Assembly: GCA_943370175.1 (NCBI GenBank)
Contig: CALRPU020000008.1
Location: forward strand, 85,390 to 149,389
Direction of reading: 5' to 3'
From: Ideonella_A intermedia_A
Lineage (GTDB): Bacteria; Pseudomonadota; Gammaproteobacteria; Burkholderiales; Burkholderiaceae_C
Length of the DNA stretch: 64,000 nucleotides
The position numbers and the translations under genes were made by a program. Positions 8,378-17,835 of this stretch are shown here, piece by piece. The notes below the pieces were generated by a model, which was not told where the DNA came from, did no database searches, and saw nothing but the letters and a program-made list of their open reading frames with translations. The first letter of the stretch is position 1. The number at the start of each line of letters is the position of its first letter.

Positions 8378-9271
8378 GTGCCTGAGTCCTCGGTGTTGTG
8401 GCTGTCCGCCCTGGTCAGCGGCCTGGGCCTGGGCAGCATGTACGGCCTGATGGCGCTCGGCTTCCATGTGACCTACGCGGTGTCCGGCACGGTGAACTTC
8501 GCCCAAGGCAGTTCGATGATGCTGGGCGCGGTGCTGACCTACAGCCTCTCGCAGACCCAGGGCCTGGGCATGCCCTTGTCCATCGCGCTCGCGTTGCTGG
8601 CCTGCGCGTGCTATGGCCTGCTGGTGGAACGCCTGGCCGTGCGGCCCTTCGCCAGCCGCGGCTCCGACGCCTGGCTCATGGCCACGGTGGCGCTGGGCAT
8701 CGTTCTGGACAACCTCGTGATGTGGGGCTTTGGCAAGGAGCCGCGCAGCCTGCCGTCGCCGCTGGCGCAGACGCCGATTCGCCTGGGCGAACTGGGCTTG
8801 GGCGTGTACCCGCTGCAGCTGATCATCCCGCTGGTGGGCCTGGCCCTGGCGGCGGCGCTGCACCTGCTGGCGCAGCGCACGCGCTGGGGCGTGGCGATGC
8901 TGGCGGTGGTGCAGAACCCCGACGCAGCCCGATTGATGGGCATCCCGATTCGCCGCGTGGTGGCAGGTGCGTTTGCCTTGTCGACGGTGTTTGCCGGCGT
9001 GGCGGGCGTGTTGATTGCTCCCTTGTTCAATGTGCACGCCGACATGGGGACGTTGTTTGGCCTGAAGGCCTTTGCCGTGGCCATCCTGGGCGGCATCGGC
9101 AGCGCCTGGGGAGTGATGTTGGCCGGCTTGTTGTTCGGCGTGGCCGAGGCCTTGATCACCACGGCGCTCGGCTCCAGTTACACGCAGATCCTGAGTTTTG
9201 CGCTCGTGATCCTGGTGCTGGCCTGCAAGCCCAACGGGCTGTTCGGCCGCATGGCGGTGCGCAAGGTATGA
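8378..9271 (+). CDS. Branched-chain amino acid/amide ABC permease, LivH-type
   Basis: A 297-residue inner-membrane permease with about eight hydrophobic segments, starting at GTG 8378. Family motifs include LGSMYGLMALGFHVTYAVSG, NFAQGSSMMLGAVLTY near the N-terminus, and the coupling-helix and final part AILGGIGSAWGVMLAGLLFG. It would pair with the LivM domain encoded next door to form the translocation pore. Its stop overlaps the ATG of the fused gene (ATGA). The 48-base gap after the binding-protein gene is short enough for one transcript. Confidence 0.93.
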   Translation: MPESSVLWLSALVSGLGLGSMYGLMALGFHVTYAVSGTVNFAQGSSMMLGAVLTYSLSQTQGLGMPLSIALALLACACYGLLVERLAVRPFASRGSDAWLMATVALGIVLDNLVMWGFGKEPRSLPSPLAQTPIRLGELGLGVYPLQLIIPLVGLALAAALHLLAQRTRWGVAMLAVVQNPDAARLMGIPIRRVVAGAFALSTVFAGVAGVLIAPLFNVHADMGTLFGLKAFAVAILGGIGSAWGVMLAGLLFGVAEALITTALGSSYTQILSFALVILVLACKPNGLFGRMAVRKV

Positions 9272-11913
9272 CGGCCGCCGCACGTTGGGGCGCCGCCTGG
9301 CCCTGGTGGCTGGGCGCGGTGCTGTGGGGGGGTGCCATCGCGTCGGTGGCCATGCTCAATGGGTACCACGTCTTCGTGCTCGCGCAGGTGGCCTTGCTGG
9401 CGGTGGTGGGCATCGGCCTGAACGTGCTGCTGGGCTTGAGCGGGCAGGTGTCGTTCGGGCACGTGGGCTTTTATGCGCTGGGTGCCTACACGGTGGCCAT
9501 CCTCACCAGCCGGGCGGGCCTGAGCTTCTGGCTGGCCTGGCCGCTGGCCACGCTGCTGGCCGGCGGCTGCGGCGCGCTGCTGGCCATTCCCGCGTTGCGG
9601 GTGAAGGGCCCTTATCTCGCGATGGTGACCATCGCCTTCGGCTTCATCGTCGAGCATGGCGCCGCCGAGTGGCGCGGTCTGACCGGCGGACAGAACGGGC
9701 TGATGGGCATCGCAGCACCGTCGCTGTTCGGCGTGTGGCAGGCCGAGCGCGCGGTGGCGGTGCTGGCCCTGCTCAGCGCGGCGGCCTGCCTGGTCGGCTT
9801 CACGCTGCTCGCCCGCAGCGGCTGGGGCGCGGCCATGCGCGCCGTGCGCGACAGCGAAACGGCGGCCGAGTCCATCGGCATCCAGCCGCTGCCGGTCAAG
9901 GTGATGGCCTTTGCGCTGTCGGCGGCGCTGGCCGGTTTGGCCGGGGGCCTGTTCGCGCCGTTGTCGGGGTTTGTGACGCCGGGCAGCTTTGCCTTCGTGC
10001 AGTCGATCTTGTTCGTGCTCGTGGTCATGCTCGGCGGCGCCGGCGCGGTGTTGGGGCCGGTCTACGGGGCCCTGGTGGTGGGCCTGTTGCCCGAGCTGCT
10101 GTCGGGCCTGGAGGAATACCGGCTGTTGTTGTTCGGTGCGTTGTTGATGGTGGTGCTCTGGGTGGCGCCGGGGGGCGTGGCGGCCTTGGTGGCGCGCCTG
10201 CACTCGGCCGGGGTCGCGGCAGCGCAGCGCTGGCGGCGAGCAAGGCCATCGGCCGCGGCGCGGGCCGTGGCACACCCGCCCGTGCCGCCGGCGGCGGGCG
10301 CCAGCGACCCCTCGCTGGCCCAGGCGGATCGGGTTGCCGCGCGCACCGACCCGCCGCTTGGCTTGCCGGCACGACCCCGTCCATCGTTGCAGGCGCGCGC
10401 GCTCGGTCGGGTGTTCGGCGGGGTGCGCGCGGTGCACGCGCTGGATTTGGACGTGGCTCCTGGCGCGGTGACCAGCCTGATCGGCCCCAACGGTGCCGGC
10501 AAGACCACGGCGCTGAACATGCTCAGTGGCTTCTACCTGCCGTCCCACGGCGAGGTGCGCCTGGGCGCGCACCGGCTGGACGGCCAGGCCGCGCACGCCG
10601 CGGCGCGGGCGGGCGTGGCGCGCACCTACCAGACCTCCCAGCTGTTCGGCAGCCTGGGTGTGCTGGAGAACGTGGTGCTGGCGCTCGGCCGCGGGCGCCT
10701 GGGGCGTCTGTGGTCGGCGCAGGCCATGAATGCACCGTCAGCGGTTCAGCGGGCCCGCGGCCTGTTGGCGGCTTGCGGCTACCACGGCGACCTGGCGTGC
10801 CCGGCCGCCGACCTGCCCCACGTGGACCGCCGGGTCGTCGAAATCGCGCGGGCGCTGGCCACCGACCCCGACGTGCTGTTGCTCGACGAACCCGCCGCGG
10901 GCCTGTCGCAGGAGGACAAGCAGGCGCTGAGCGGGCTCTTGCGGCGCATCGCGCAGGCCGGTGTCGGTGTGCTGCTGGTCGAGCACGACATGGGCCTGGT
11001 GATGGGGGTGTCCGACCGCGTGGTCGTGCTGGACGCTGGCCAGCGGATCGCCGAGGGCAGCCCCGCCGAAGTGCAGGCGGACCCAGCCGTGCTGCGCGCC
11101 TACCTGGGCGAGCCCGGTGCCGCCACGGCGGTGGGCGCGGGCGGGGTGGCGGCCTCGGCCACCGCGGGCCCCGCCCGACCCCTGGCCCGGGACGAGCACG
11201 GTCGCCCGGTGGAGTTGCTGTACGTCGGGCAGCTGCGCACCGGCTACCGGACCGGGCCGGTGCTGCATGGTTTGTCCCTGCGCTTGCGCCAGGGCGAGGT
11301 GCTCGCGGTGCTGGGCGCCAACGGCGCGGGCAAGTCGACGCTGATGCGCGCGCTGGCCGGCCTGCAGCGCCCGGTGCAGGGGGGCATCGCACTGGCGCGC
11401 GAAGACCTGGTGGGCCTGCCGGTCGAGCAGATCGTTGCCCGCGGCCTGGTGCTGGTGCCCGAGGGCCGGCAGGTCTTCCCGGAGCTGAGCGTGCTGGACA
11501 ACCTGCGCCTGGGCGCCTTCCTGACCCCCGCGGGCCGCGACCGCCGCGTCGAGGACATGCTGCAGCGATTCCCGCGCCTGCGCGAGCGCCTGCAGCAGCG
11601 CGCCGGTTTGCTGTCCGGCGGCGAGCAACAGATGCTGGCCGTGGCGCGCGGTCTGATGGCCCGGCCGAGGTTGCTGCTGCTGGACGAACCCTCGCTGGGC
11701 CTGGCGCCACTGGTCACGGCGGAGCTGTTCGTTGCGCTTGCCCGCCTGCGCGACGAGGGCATGAGCCTGATCGTCGTCGACCAGGTGGCGGCGCTGGCCT
11801 TGGCCGTGGCCGACCGGGCCCTGGTGCTCGAAGGCGGTCGCGTGCTGGTCGAGGGCACGGCGGCCGAGGTGGCTGCCAACCCCGCCCTGGCGCGGGCCTA
11901 CCTGGGCCACTGA
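9268..11913 (+). CDS. LivM-LivG-LivF fusion: ABC permease with two ATPase domains
   Basis: This single 881-residue frame joins three proteins that are usually separate. Residues about 1-310 are the LivM permease (GLSGQVSFGHVGFYALGAY, PALRVKGPYLAMVTIAFGF). After a Pro/Ala-rich linker (about 311-370), residues 371-615 are LivG: Walker A GPNGAGKT (406-413), Walker B VLLLDE (536-541), H-loop VEHD. A second Ala/Gly-rich linker leads to LivF (about 648-881): Walker A GANGAGKS (683-690), signature LSGGEQ (782-787), Walker B LLLLDE. The first ATPase lacks the LSGGQ signature; the equivalent place reads LPHVD (516-520). With the LivH gene and binding protein it completes one importer. Confidence 0.93.
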   Translation: MTAAARWGAAWPWWLGAVLWGGAIASVAMLNGYHVFVLAQVALLAVVGIGLNVLLGLSGQVSFGHVGFYALGAYTVAILTSRAGLSFWLAWPLATLLAGGCGALLAIPALRVKGPYLAMVTIAFGFIVEHGAAEWRGLTGGQNGLMGIAAPSLFGVWQAERAVAVLALLSAAACLVGFTLLARSGWGAAMRAVRDSETAAESIGIQPLPVKVMAFALSAALAGLAGGLFAPLSGFVTPGSFAFVQSILFVLVVMLGGAGAVLGPVYGALVVGLLPELLSGLEEYRLLLFGALLMVVLWVAPGGVAALVARLHSAGVAAAQRWRRARPSAAARAVAHPPVPPAAGASDPSLAQADRVAARTDPPLGLPARPRPSLQARALGRVFGGVRAVHALDLDVAPGAVTSLIGPNGAGKTTALNMLSGFYLPSHGEVRLGAHRLDGQAAHAAARAGVARTYQTSQLFGSLGVLENVVLALGRGRLGRLWSAQAMNAPSAVQRARGLLAACGYHGDLACPAADLPHVDRRVVEIARALATDPDVLLLDEPAAGLSQEDKQALSGLLRRIAQAGVGVLLVEHDMGLVMGVSDRVVVLDAGQRIAEGSPAEVQADPAVLRAYLGEPGAATAVGAGGVAASATAGPARPLARDEHGRPVELLYVGQLRTGYRTGPVLHGLSLRLRQGEVLAVLGANGAGKSTLMRALAGLQRPVQGGIALAREDLVGLPVEQIVARGLVLVPEGRQVFPELSVLDNLRLGAFLTPAGRDRRVEDMLQRFPRLRERLQQRAGLLSGGEQQMLAVARGLMARPRLLLLDEPSLGLAPLVTAELFVALARLRDEGMSLIVVDQVAALALAVADRALVLEGGRVLVEGTAAEVAANPALARAYLGH

Positions 11914-11931
11914 GGTCCGGCCGAGCCGGCC

Positions 11932-12894
<963 letters not shown>

Positions 12895-12928
12895 GGTCGG
12901 TGGGGCCACGGTGGGCCGTTGGGGCCGG

Positions 12929-14161
12929 TCAGGCGGTGGCGGGTTCGGCCAGGAAAGTCTTGATCAACGGGCACAGGATGGCCACCACCTGGGCGGCCTC
13001 GTCGGCGTTCAGGATCAGCGGCGGCACCAGACGCACCACCTTGTCGGCGGTGACGCTGATCAGCAGGCCCGCCGCCATGGCGCGATTCAGCAGCACGCCG
13101 CAGGGGCGGTCCAGCTCAATGCCCAGCATCAGGCCCTGGCCGCGGATTTCGACCACGCCCGCCACCCCGGCGAGCTCACGGGTCAGGCCGTCGCGCAGCG
13201 CCGCGCCCACGGCGGTCGCGTTGGCCAGCAGGCCGTCGGTTTCCATGATGCGCAGCGTTTCGACGCCGGCGCGCATGGCCAGCGGGTTGCCGCCGAAGGT
13301 GCTGCCGTGGTTGCCGGGCCGCAGCACCGTGGCCGCCCGCGGGCCGCACACCACCGCGCCCACCGGCACGCCCGAGCCCAGGCCTTTGGCCAGCGGCATC
13401 ACGTCCGGGTGGATGCCCGCCCACTGGTGGGCAAACCAGCGGCCGGTGCGGCCGATGCCGCACTGCACCTCGTCCAGCATCAGCAGCCAGTCCATGCGGT
13501 CGCACAGGGCGCGCAGGGCCTGCAGGAAGTCGACGGTGGCCGGATTGATGCCGCCTTCGCCCTGGATCACTTCCAGGAAGACGGCGGTGATGTTCGGGTG
13601 GTCCTGCGCCGCGGCTTCGATCGCCGCGATGTCGTTCAGCGGCACGCGCACGAAGCCTTCCACCAACGGGCCGAAGCCCGCCTGCACCTTGGGGTTGGCG
13701 GTGGCCGACAGCGTGGCGATGGAGCGGCCATGGAAGGCCTTGTCGAAGACGATGCACTCTGGACGGTCGATGCCCTTGTCGTGGCCGAACTTCCGCGCGA
13801 TCTTCAGCGCCGCCTCATTGGCCTCGAGCCCGGTGCTGCAGAAAAAGACGGTGTCCAGGCCCGAGATCTCGCACAGCTTGTCGGCCAGCTGCTCCTGCAA
13901 GGGCACGCGGTAGTAGTTGGACGTGTGGATCAGCTTGGCCACCTGGTCCTGCAGCGCGGGCACGAGCACGGGGTGCGCGTGGCCCAGCGTGTTGACCGCG
14001 ATGCCCCCCAGTGCGTCCAGGTAGCGCTTGCCGGCGGTGTCCCACACCCAGCAACCCTGGCCATGCGACAGCGCGATCGGCAAGCGACCGTAGGTGTCCA
14101 TCACATGCGAACCGGGGGTGGCGACGGCGCTCGCCGCGGGCAGCTTCTCGGGTGCGTTCAT
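12929..14161 (-). CDS. argD: Acetylornithine aminotransferase
   Basis: A 410-residue class III PLP aminotransferase that converts N-acetylglutamate semialdehyde to N-acetylornithine; many members also take succinyl-diaminopimelate semialdehyde. Signatures are the N-terminal GKRYLDALGGIAVNTLGHAH, the cofactor-phosphate segment STGLEANEAALK, LMLDEVQCGIGRTG and the Schiff-base lysine in MPLAKGLGSGVPVGA. The ATG follows GGAG by six bases. Adjacent argF on the same strand supports the arginine assignment over GABA or ornithine aminotransferase, which share the fold. Confidence 0.93.
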   Translation of the reverse strand: MNAPEKLPAASAVATPGSHVMDTYGRLPIALSHGQGCWVWDTAGKRYLDALGGIAVNTLGHAHPVLVPALQDQVAKLIHTSNYYRVPLQEQLADKLCEISGLDTVFFCSTGLEANEAALKIARKFGHDKGIDRPECIVFDKAFHGRSIATLSATANPKVQAGFGPLVEGFVRVPLNDIAAIEAAAQDHPNITAVFLEVIQGEGGINPATVDFLQALRALCDRMDWLLMLDEVQCGIGRTGRWFAHQWAGIHPDVMPLAKGLGSGVPVGAVVCGPRAATVLRPGNHGSTFGGNPLAMRAGVETLRIMETDGLLANATAVGAALRDGLTRELAGVAGVVEIRGQGLMLGIELDRPCGVLLNRAMAAGLLISVTADKVVRLVPPLILNADEAAQVVAILCPLIKTFLAEPATA

Positions 14162-14382
14162 GGCAGCTCCACAGGGTGGGCCGGGCGGTAGCCGGGCCGC
14201 AGGAAAAGAGCGCGATTCTACGGTCCGGCCCCCGGCGACGGGCCCGCAAGACGGGCCTCGAGCGCGGCGTCAACGCCACGGCTTGCCGCGCGCGGGCGTT
14301 CGGGGATGCTGCGGTGCAGCACATCCGCGGCACAATAGGGGTTGCAGCGCACCGGGCGAACCCGCTGGCTGCCCCATTCCGA

Positions 14383-14703
14383 ATGCCCATTTCCAAGCCG
14401 CGCGAATTCACGATCCAGGGCGTCACGCTCGATGGCAAGACCTTTCGGCCCAGCGACTGGTCGGAACGCCTGGCCGGCGCCATGTCCTCATTCCGCCCCG
14501 GTGGCGGCCGCGGTGGCCCGGGCGCCTACATCGGCTATTCACCTTACTGTGTGCCGCGGGTCTTCCACGGCGTGAAGTGCGTGATCGTCGACGAGCGGCT
14601 GCGCGAGCTGGAGCCGATGGCCTGGGACTTCGTGATGAACTTTGCCCGCGACAACCAGCTGAAGGTGCTGGAGGGCACGCCGCCTTCGCCAGACGGGGCT
14701 TGA
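14383..14703 (+). CDS. DUF3579 family protein
   Basis: A 106-residue protein with the DUF3579 pattern: FTIQGVTLDGKTFRPSDW, ERLAGAMSSFRPGG, YSPYCVPRVFHGVKCVIVD and a C-terminal PMAWDFVMNFARDNQLKV. The family is small, cytoplasmic and common in Betaproteobacteria, often near argF/argD; its function is not known. It is divergent from argD, with a 221-base gap upstream that holds only a short TGCTG/CAGCA hairpin and no clear promoter boxes. Confidence 0.88.
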   Translation: MPISKPREFTIQGVTLDGKTFRPSDWSERLAGAMSSFRPGGGRGGPGAYIGYSPYCVPRVFHGVKCVIVDERLRELEPMAWDFVMNFARDNQLKVLEGTPPSPDGA

Positions 14704-14769
14704 GAGCGGGGTGATCGCTGGCCCGGTCGCCTGTCAAAGGCGCGGCTCGCCGGGGCATCAGCCAAACAA

Positions 14770-14794
14770 AAAGGGCTTGCAGTGCAAGCCCTTT
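14770..14794 (-). terminator. Rho-independent terminator of rpsT
   Basis: An 11-bp perfect stem (AAAGGGCTTGC / GCAAGCCCTTT) closes a three-base loop. Read on the minus strand it is followed by TTTTTGTTT, giving the U-tract. It lies 22 bases past the rpsT stop. On the plus strand it also lies 66 bases past the DUF3579 gene but lacks a U-tract there. Confidence 0.9.
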
Positions 14795-14816
14795 GAGTCT
14801 GTTTCAACCGAGATGA

Positions 14817-15116
14817 TCAGGCAGCGGCAAGCGCCTTGATCTTGGCCGACAGGCGGCTCTTGTGGCGGGCGGCCTTGTTCTTGTGGAACAGGCCCTTGTC
14901 GGCCACCGAGTCGATCACGCTTTGCGCCGAGGCGAACAGCGAGCTCGCCTTTTCCTTGTCACCGGTCAACACGGCCTTCTGCACGTTCTTGATGACGGTG
15001 CGGAACTTCGAGCGCAGCGCGGTGTTGGCGGCATTCAGCTTGACGTCCTGGCGAACGCGCTTGCGGCCGGACGCGATGCGGACGGTCTTCTTCTTGGCTT
15101 TGGAGGAGGTGGCCAT
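14817..15116 (-). CDS. rpsT: 30S ribosomal protein S20
   Basis: A 99-residue, very basic helical protein of the small ribosomal subunit, binding 16S rRNA. It opens MATSSKAKKKTVRIASGRKR (the conserved S20 start with basic stretches) and contains FRTVIKNVQKAV and GLFHKNKAARHKSRLSAKI near the end, as in other S20 proteins. It is monocistronic: a TATACT box lies upstream and a strong hairpin terminator follows. It is divergent from murJ, a common arrangement in Proteobacteria. Confidence 0.98.
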   Translation of the reverse strand: MATSSKAKKKTVRIASGRKRVRQDVKLNAANTALRSKFRTVIKNVQKAVLTGDKEKASSLFASAQSVIDSVADKGLFHKNKAARHKSRLSAKIKALAAA

Positions 15117-15149
15117 GTTCTGGTGAGTCTGGGTGAAACAGAGCCCGCG

Positions 15150-15155
15150 AGTATA
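15150..15155 (-). promoter_or_regulatory. Putative -10 box of rpsT
   Basis: On the minus strand TATACT (five of six consensus bases) lies 34 bases before the rpsT ATG, in the only AT-rich patch of the 81-base murJ/rpsT gap. The expected -35 region reads TGTCGC, a poor match, so the promoter call rests on the -10 and position. Confidence 0.5.
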
Positions 15156-15197
15156 ACATGGGCGGTTTTGCGGCGACAGTCCCCCGCCCACCACCCC

Positions 15198-16754
15198 ATG
15201 AACCTGCTGCGGGCCGCTTCCCTGGTGTCGCTGTTCACGCTGGCGTCTCGCATCACCGGCATGGTGCGCGACCAATTCATGGCCGCCGCCTTCGGCGCCT
15301 CGGCCGTCAGCGACGCCTTCAACGTGGCGTTCCGCATTCCCAACCTGCTGCGCCGGCTGTTCGCCGAGGGCGCGTTCTCGCAAGCGTTCGTGCCCATCCT
15401 GGCCGAGACCCGCACCCGCGAGGGCGACGACGTCACCCAGGCGCTGATCGACGCGGTGGCCACCGTGCTGTTCATGGCCCTGGTGCTGACCTGCGTGCTG
15501 GGCATCGTGGCCGCGCCGGTGCTGGTGTGGCTGTTGGCCTCCGGCCTGGAGCGCCACGACGAGGCGGTGGTGATGACGCGCTGGATGTTCCCCTACATCG
15601 GCTTCATGTCGATGGTGGCGTTGGCGTCGGGCATCCTGAACACCTGGAAGCACTTTGCGGTGCCGGCGGCCACGCCGGTGCTGCTGAACGTGGCGATGAT
15701 CGGCGCGGCGTGGTTCGGTGCGCCGCTGTTCAAGTCCTGGGGCATCGAGCCCATCTACGCGATGGCGGTGGGCGTGGTGGTGGGGGGCGTGCTGCAGCTG
15801 GGCGTGCAGTGGCCCGCCCTGCGCCGGGTGGCGCGGGTGCCCCGCATCCGCATGGACCCGCGGGCGTTGGCCGGTGCCTGGCGACACCCGGGCGTGCGCC
15901 GCGTGCTTCAGCAAATGGCGCCGGCCTTGCTGGGTGTGTCGGTGGCGCAGATTTCGCTGCTGGTCAACACGCAGATTGCCTCGCACCAGGGCACCGGGGC
16001 GGTGTCCTGGCTGTTCTACGCCGACCGCCTGATGGAGTTCCCCACCGGCCTGCTCGGCGTCGCCCTCGGCGTGGTGCTGCTGCCGCAGCTGTCATCCGCC
16101 AAGGGCCGCGGCGACGCCGAGGCCTACAGCGCCTTGCTCGACTGGGGCCTGCGGCTGGTGCTGCTGCTGGCCCTGCCGTGTGCGGTCGCGCTGATGGTGT
16201 TCCCGACGCCGCTGGTCAGCGTGCTGTTCCAGATGGGCAAGTTCGGCGCCAACGACGTGGTGCAGACGGTCAACGCCTTGATGGGCTATGGCGTCGGCTT
16301 GGTCGGCTTGATCGCCGTGAAGATCCTGGCGCCCGGTTATTACGCGCGCCAGGACATCCGCACCCCGGTGAAGATCGCCGTGGTCGTGCTGCTGCTGACC
16401 CAGGCGCTGAACCTGGTGCTGGTGCCGCGCTTCGGCCATGCCGGGCTGGCGCTGTCGATCGGCCTGTCGGCCCTGGTGAATGCCACCTGGTTGCTGGTCG
16501 GGCTGCTGCGGCAGGGCGTGTACCGACCGGCCCCCGGCTGGCTTGGCTTCGCCGTGCGGGTGATGCTGGTTTGCGCGGTGATGGGCGCCGGCCTGGCCTG
16601 GGCGGCACAGGCCTTGCCGTGGGTGGGGCTGGCCGCGCACAAAGGGCGTCAGGTGGCGTGGCTGGCCGGCTGCCTCGTCGGCGCCGCAGTCGTCTACTTC
16701 GGCGGCTTGACGCTGGCCGGCATCCGCTGGCGGTCTTTTTTGCGCAAGGCCTGA
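15198..16754 (+). CDS. murJ: Lipid II flippase MurJ
   Basis: A 518-residue polytopic membrane protein of the MOP superfamily with about 14 hydrophobic segments. It flips undecaprenyl-linked peptidoglycan precursor across the inner membrane. The MurJ opening LFTLASRITGMVRDQFMAAA, the FRIPNLLRRLFAEGAFSQAF stretch with its essential arginines, and the later SSAKGRGD and PGYYARQDIRTPVKI segments identify it. Divergent from rpsT. Confidence 0.97.
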   Translation: MNLLRAASLVSLFTLASRITGMVRDQFMAAAFGASAVSDAFNVAFRIPNLLRRLFAEGAFSQAFVPILAETRTREGDDVTQALIDAVATVLFMALVLTCVLGIVAAPVLVWLLASGLERHDEAVVMTRWMFPYIGFMSMVALASGILNTWKHFAVPAATPVLLNVAMIGAAWFGAPLFKSWGIEPIYAMAVGVVVGGVLQLGVQWPALRRVARVPRIRMDPRALAGAWRHPGVRRVLQQMAPALLGVSVAQISLLVNTQIASHQGTGAVSWLFYADRLMEFPTGLLGVALGVVLLPQLSSAKGRGDAEAYSALLDWGLRLVLLLALPCAVALMVFPTPLVSVLFQMGKFGANDVVQTVNALMGYGVGLVGLIAVKILAPGYYARQDIRTPVKIAVVVLLLTQALNLVLVPRFGHAGLALSIGLSALVNATWLLVGLLRQGVYRPAPGWLGFAVRVMLVCAVMGAGLAWAAQALPWVGLAAHKGRQVAWLAGCLVGAAVVYFGGLTLAGIRWRSFLRKA

Positions 16755-16762
16755 CGCTGGCG

Positions 16763-16782
16763 AGGCCCGGTTTCGGGCCTTT
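16763..16782 (+). terminator. Possible weak terminator between murJ and the SirB1-like gene
   Basis: AGGCCCG-GTTT-CGGGCCT forms a seven-bp stem followed by TT only. It starts eight bases past the murJ stop and ends just before the next ATG (16795), so it could act as an attenuator or merely as a weak stop. The short T-run keeps confidence low. Confidence 0.35.
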
Positions 16783-16794
16783 ACACTCCGACGC

Positions 16795-17679
16795 ATGTCC
16801 ATGTCGTCGTTGTTCGATCCGCCCTCTCCATTGGGTTATTTCGGGGCCCTCGTGGCCGACGACATCGGCCTGCCGCTGACCGAAGCCGCCGCATCGCTCG
16901 CCCAGGACGAAGAGCCGGGGCTGGACGTTCAGGCTGTGCTGGCCCAGATCGACGGCCTGTCGGTGCGCTTGCGCCAACGCCTGCCGGCCGACGCGTCGGC
17001 GGTGCACCGGCTGCGCAGCCTCAACCGGTTCTTTTTTCACGAGTTGGGGTTCGGGCCGAACTCCAACAACTTCTACGACCCGGACAACAGCTACCTTCAC
17101 CGGGTGCTCGCCACGCGGCGTGGCATCCCCATCAGCCTGGCCCTGATCTACATCGAGCTGGCCAACCACATCGGCTTGCGCGCGGTGGGGGTGTCCTTCC
17201 CAGGCCACTTTCTGGTCAAACTGCGGCTGCAGGGCGGCCCGCAGGCCGGCGAGGTCGTCATCGACCCGGTGAACGGGCATTCGTTGTCGCGTGAACAACT
17301 CGACGAGATGGTGCAGCCCTACAAGCGCCGGCAAGGCCTGGTGGGCGACTTCGATGTGCCGCTGGGTCTGTTTTTGCAGGCCGCACCCGCGCGCGACATC
17401 GTCGCGCGGATGCTGCGCAACCTGAAGGAGATCCACCGCGCCGCCGAAGACTGGCCTCGGCTGCTGGCCGTGCTCAACCGGCTGGTCGTGCTGCTGCCCG
17501 ACGCCCACGAGGAGCGGCGGGACCGTGGTCTGGCCTGGGCCGAGCTGGGTCAGCTGGAGTCGGCGGCGCAGGACCTCGCCCATTACCTGGAACGGTGCCC
17601 CGAAGCCGATGACCGCGCGCCCCTGCACGAGCGCCTGAGCGAACTGCGCGCCCCGGGCCGCGGACCGCGCCTGCACTGA
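16795..17679 (+). CDS. SirB1/transglutaminase-like protein with TPR tail
   Basis: A 294-residue cytoplasmic protein. The central part (about 75-180) is the SirB1 core: LNRFFFHELGFGPN, DPDNSYLHRVLATRRGIPIS, IYIELANHIGLRAVGVSFPGH and VIDPVNG. A helical tail (about 195-280) looks like two tetratricopeptide repeats (LAVLNRLVVLLPDAHEERRD, AWAELGQLESAAQDLAHYLE). The family resembles transglutaminases but lacks a conserved catalytic cysteine, and its biochemical role is not established. It follows murJ by 40 bases. Confidence 0.88.
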   Translation: MSMSSLFDPPSPLGYFGALVADDIGLPLTEAAASLAQDEEPGLDVQAVLAQIDGLSVRLRQRLPADASAVHRLRSLNRFFFHELGFGPNSNNFYDPDNSYLHRVLATRRGIPISLALIYIELANHIGLRAVGVSFPGHFLVKLRLQGGPQAGEVVIDPVNGHSLSREQLDEMVQPYKRRQGLVGDFDVPLGLFLQAAPARDIVARMLRNLKEIHRAAEDWPRLLAVLNRLVVLLPDAHEERRDRGLAWAELGQLESAAQDLAHYLERCPEADDRAPLHERLSELRAPGRGPRLH

Positions 17680-17835
17680 GGCCGGCCGTGGCATGACCCG
17701 GGCCACCTTAGAATCCGGTGCTTTGCGCGGTCTGCCCGGTCGGTTGTCAAGCCGCCCCGTGCATCGCTTCCACCGCCGCACCGACCCGCCGGCCGCGCGG
17801 CGCGGCGCCGGCTCCCGCTCCCCCCGCCTGCACGC

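Noticed and set aside
6041..9283. Very long minus-strand open frame (about 1080 codons) through the importer region
   Set aside because: Only the end (from 6976) codes for the deacetylase. The upstream part is a GC-driven antisense shadow of the binding-protein and permease genes, rich in His, Arg and Gln without any domain.
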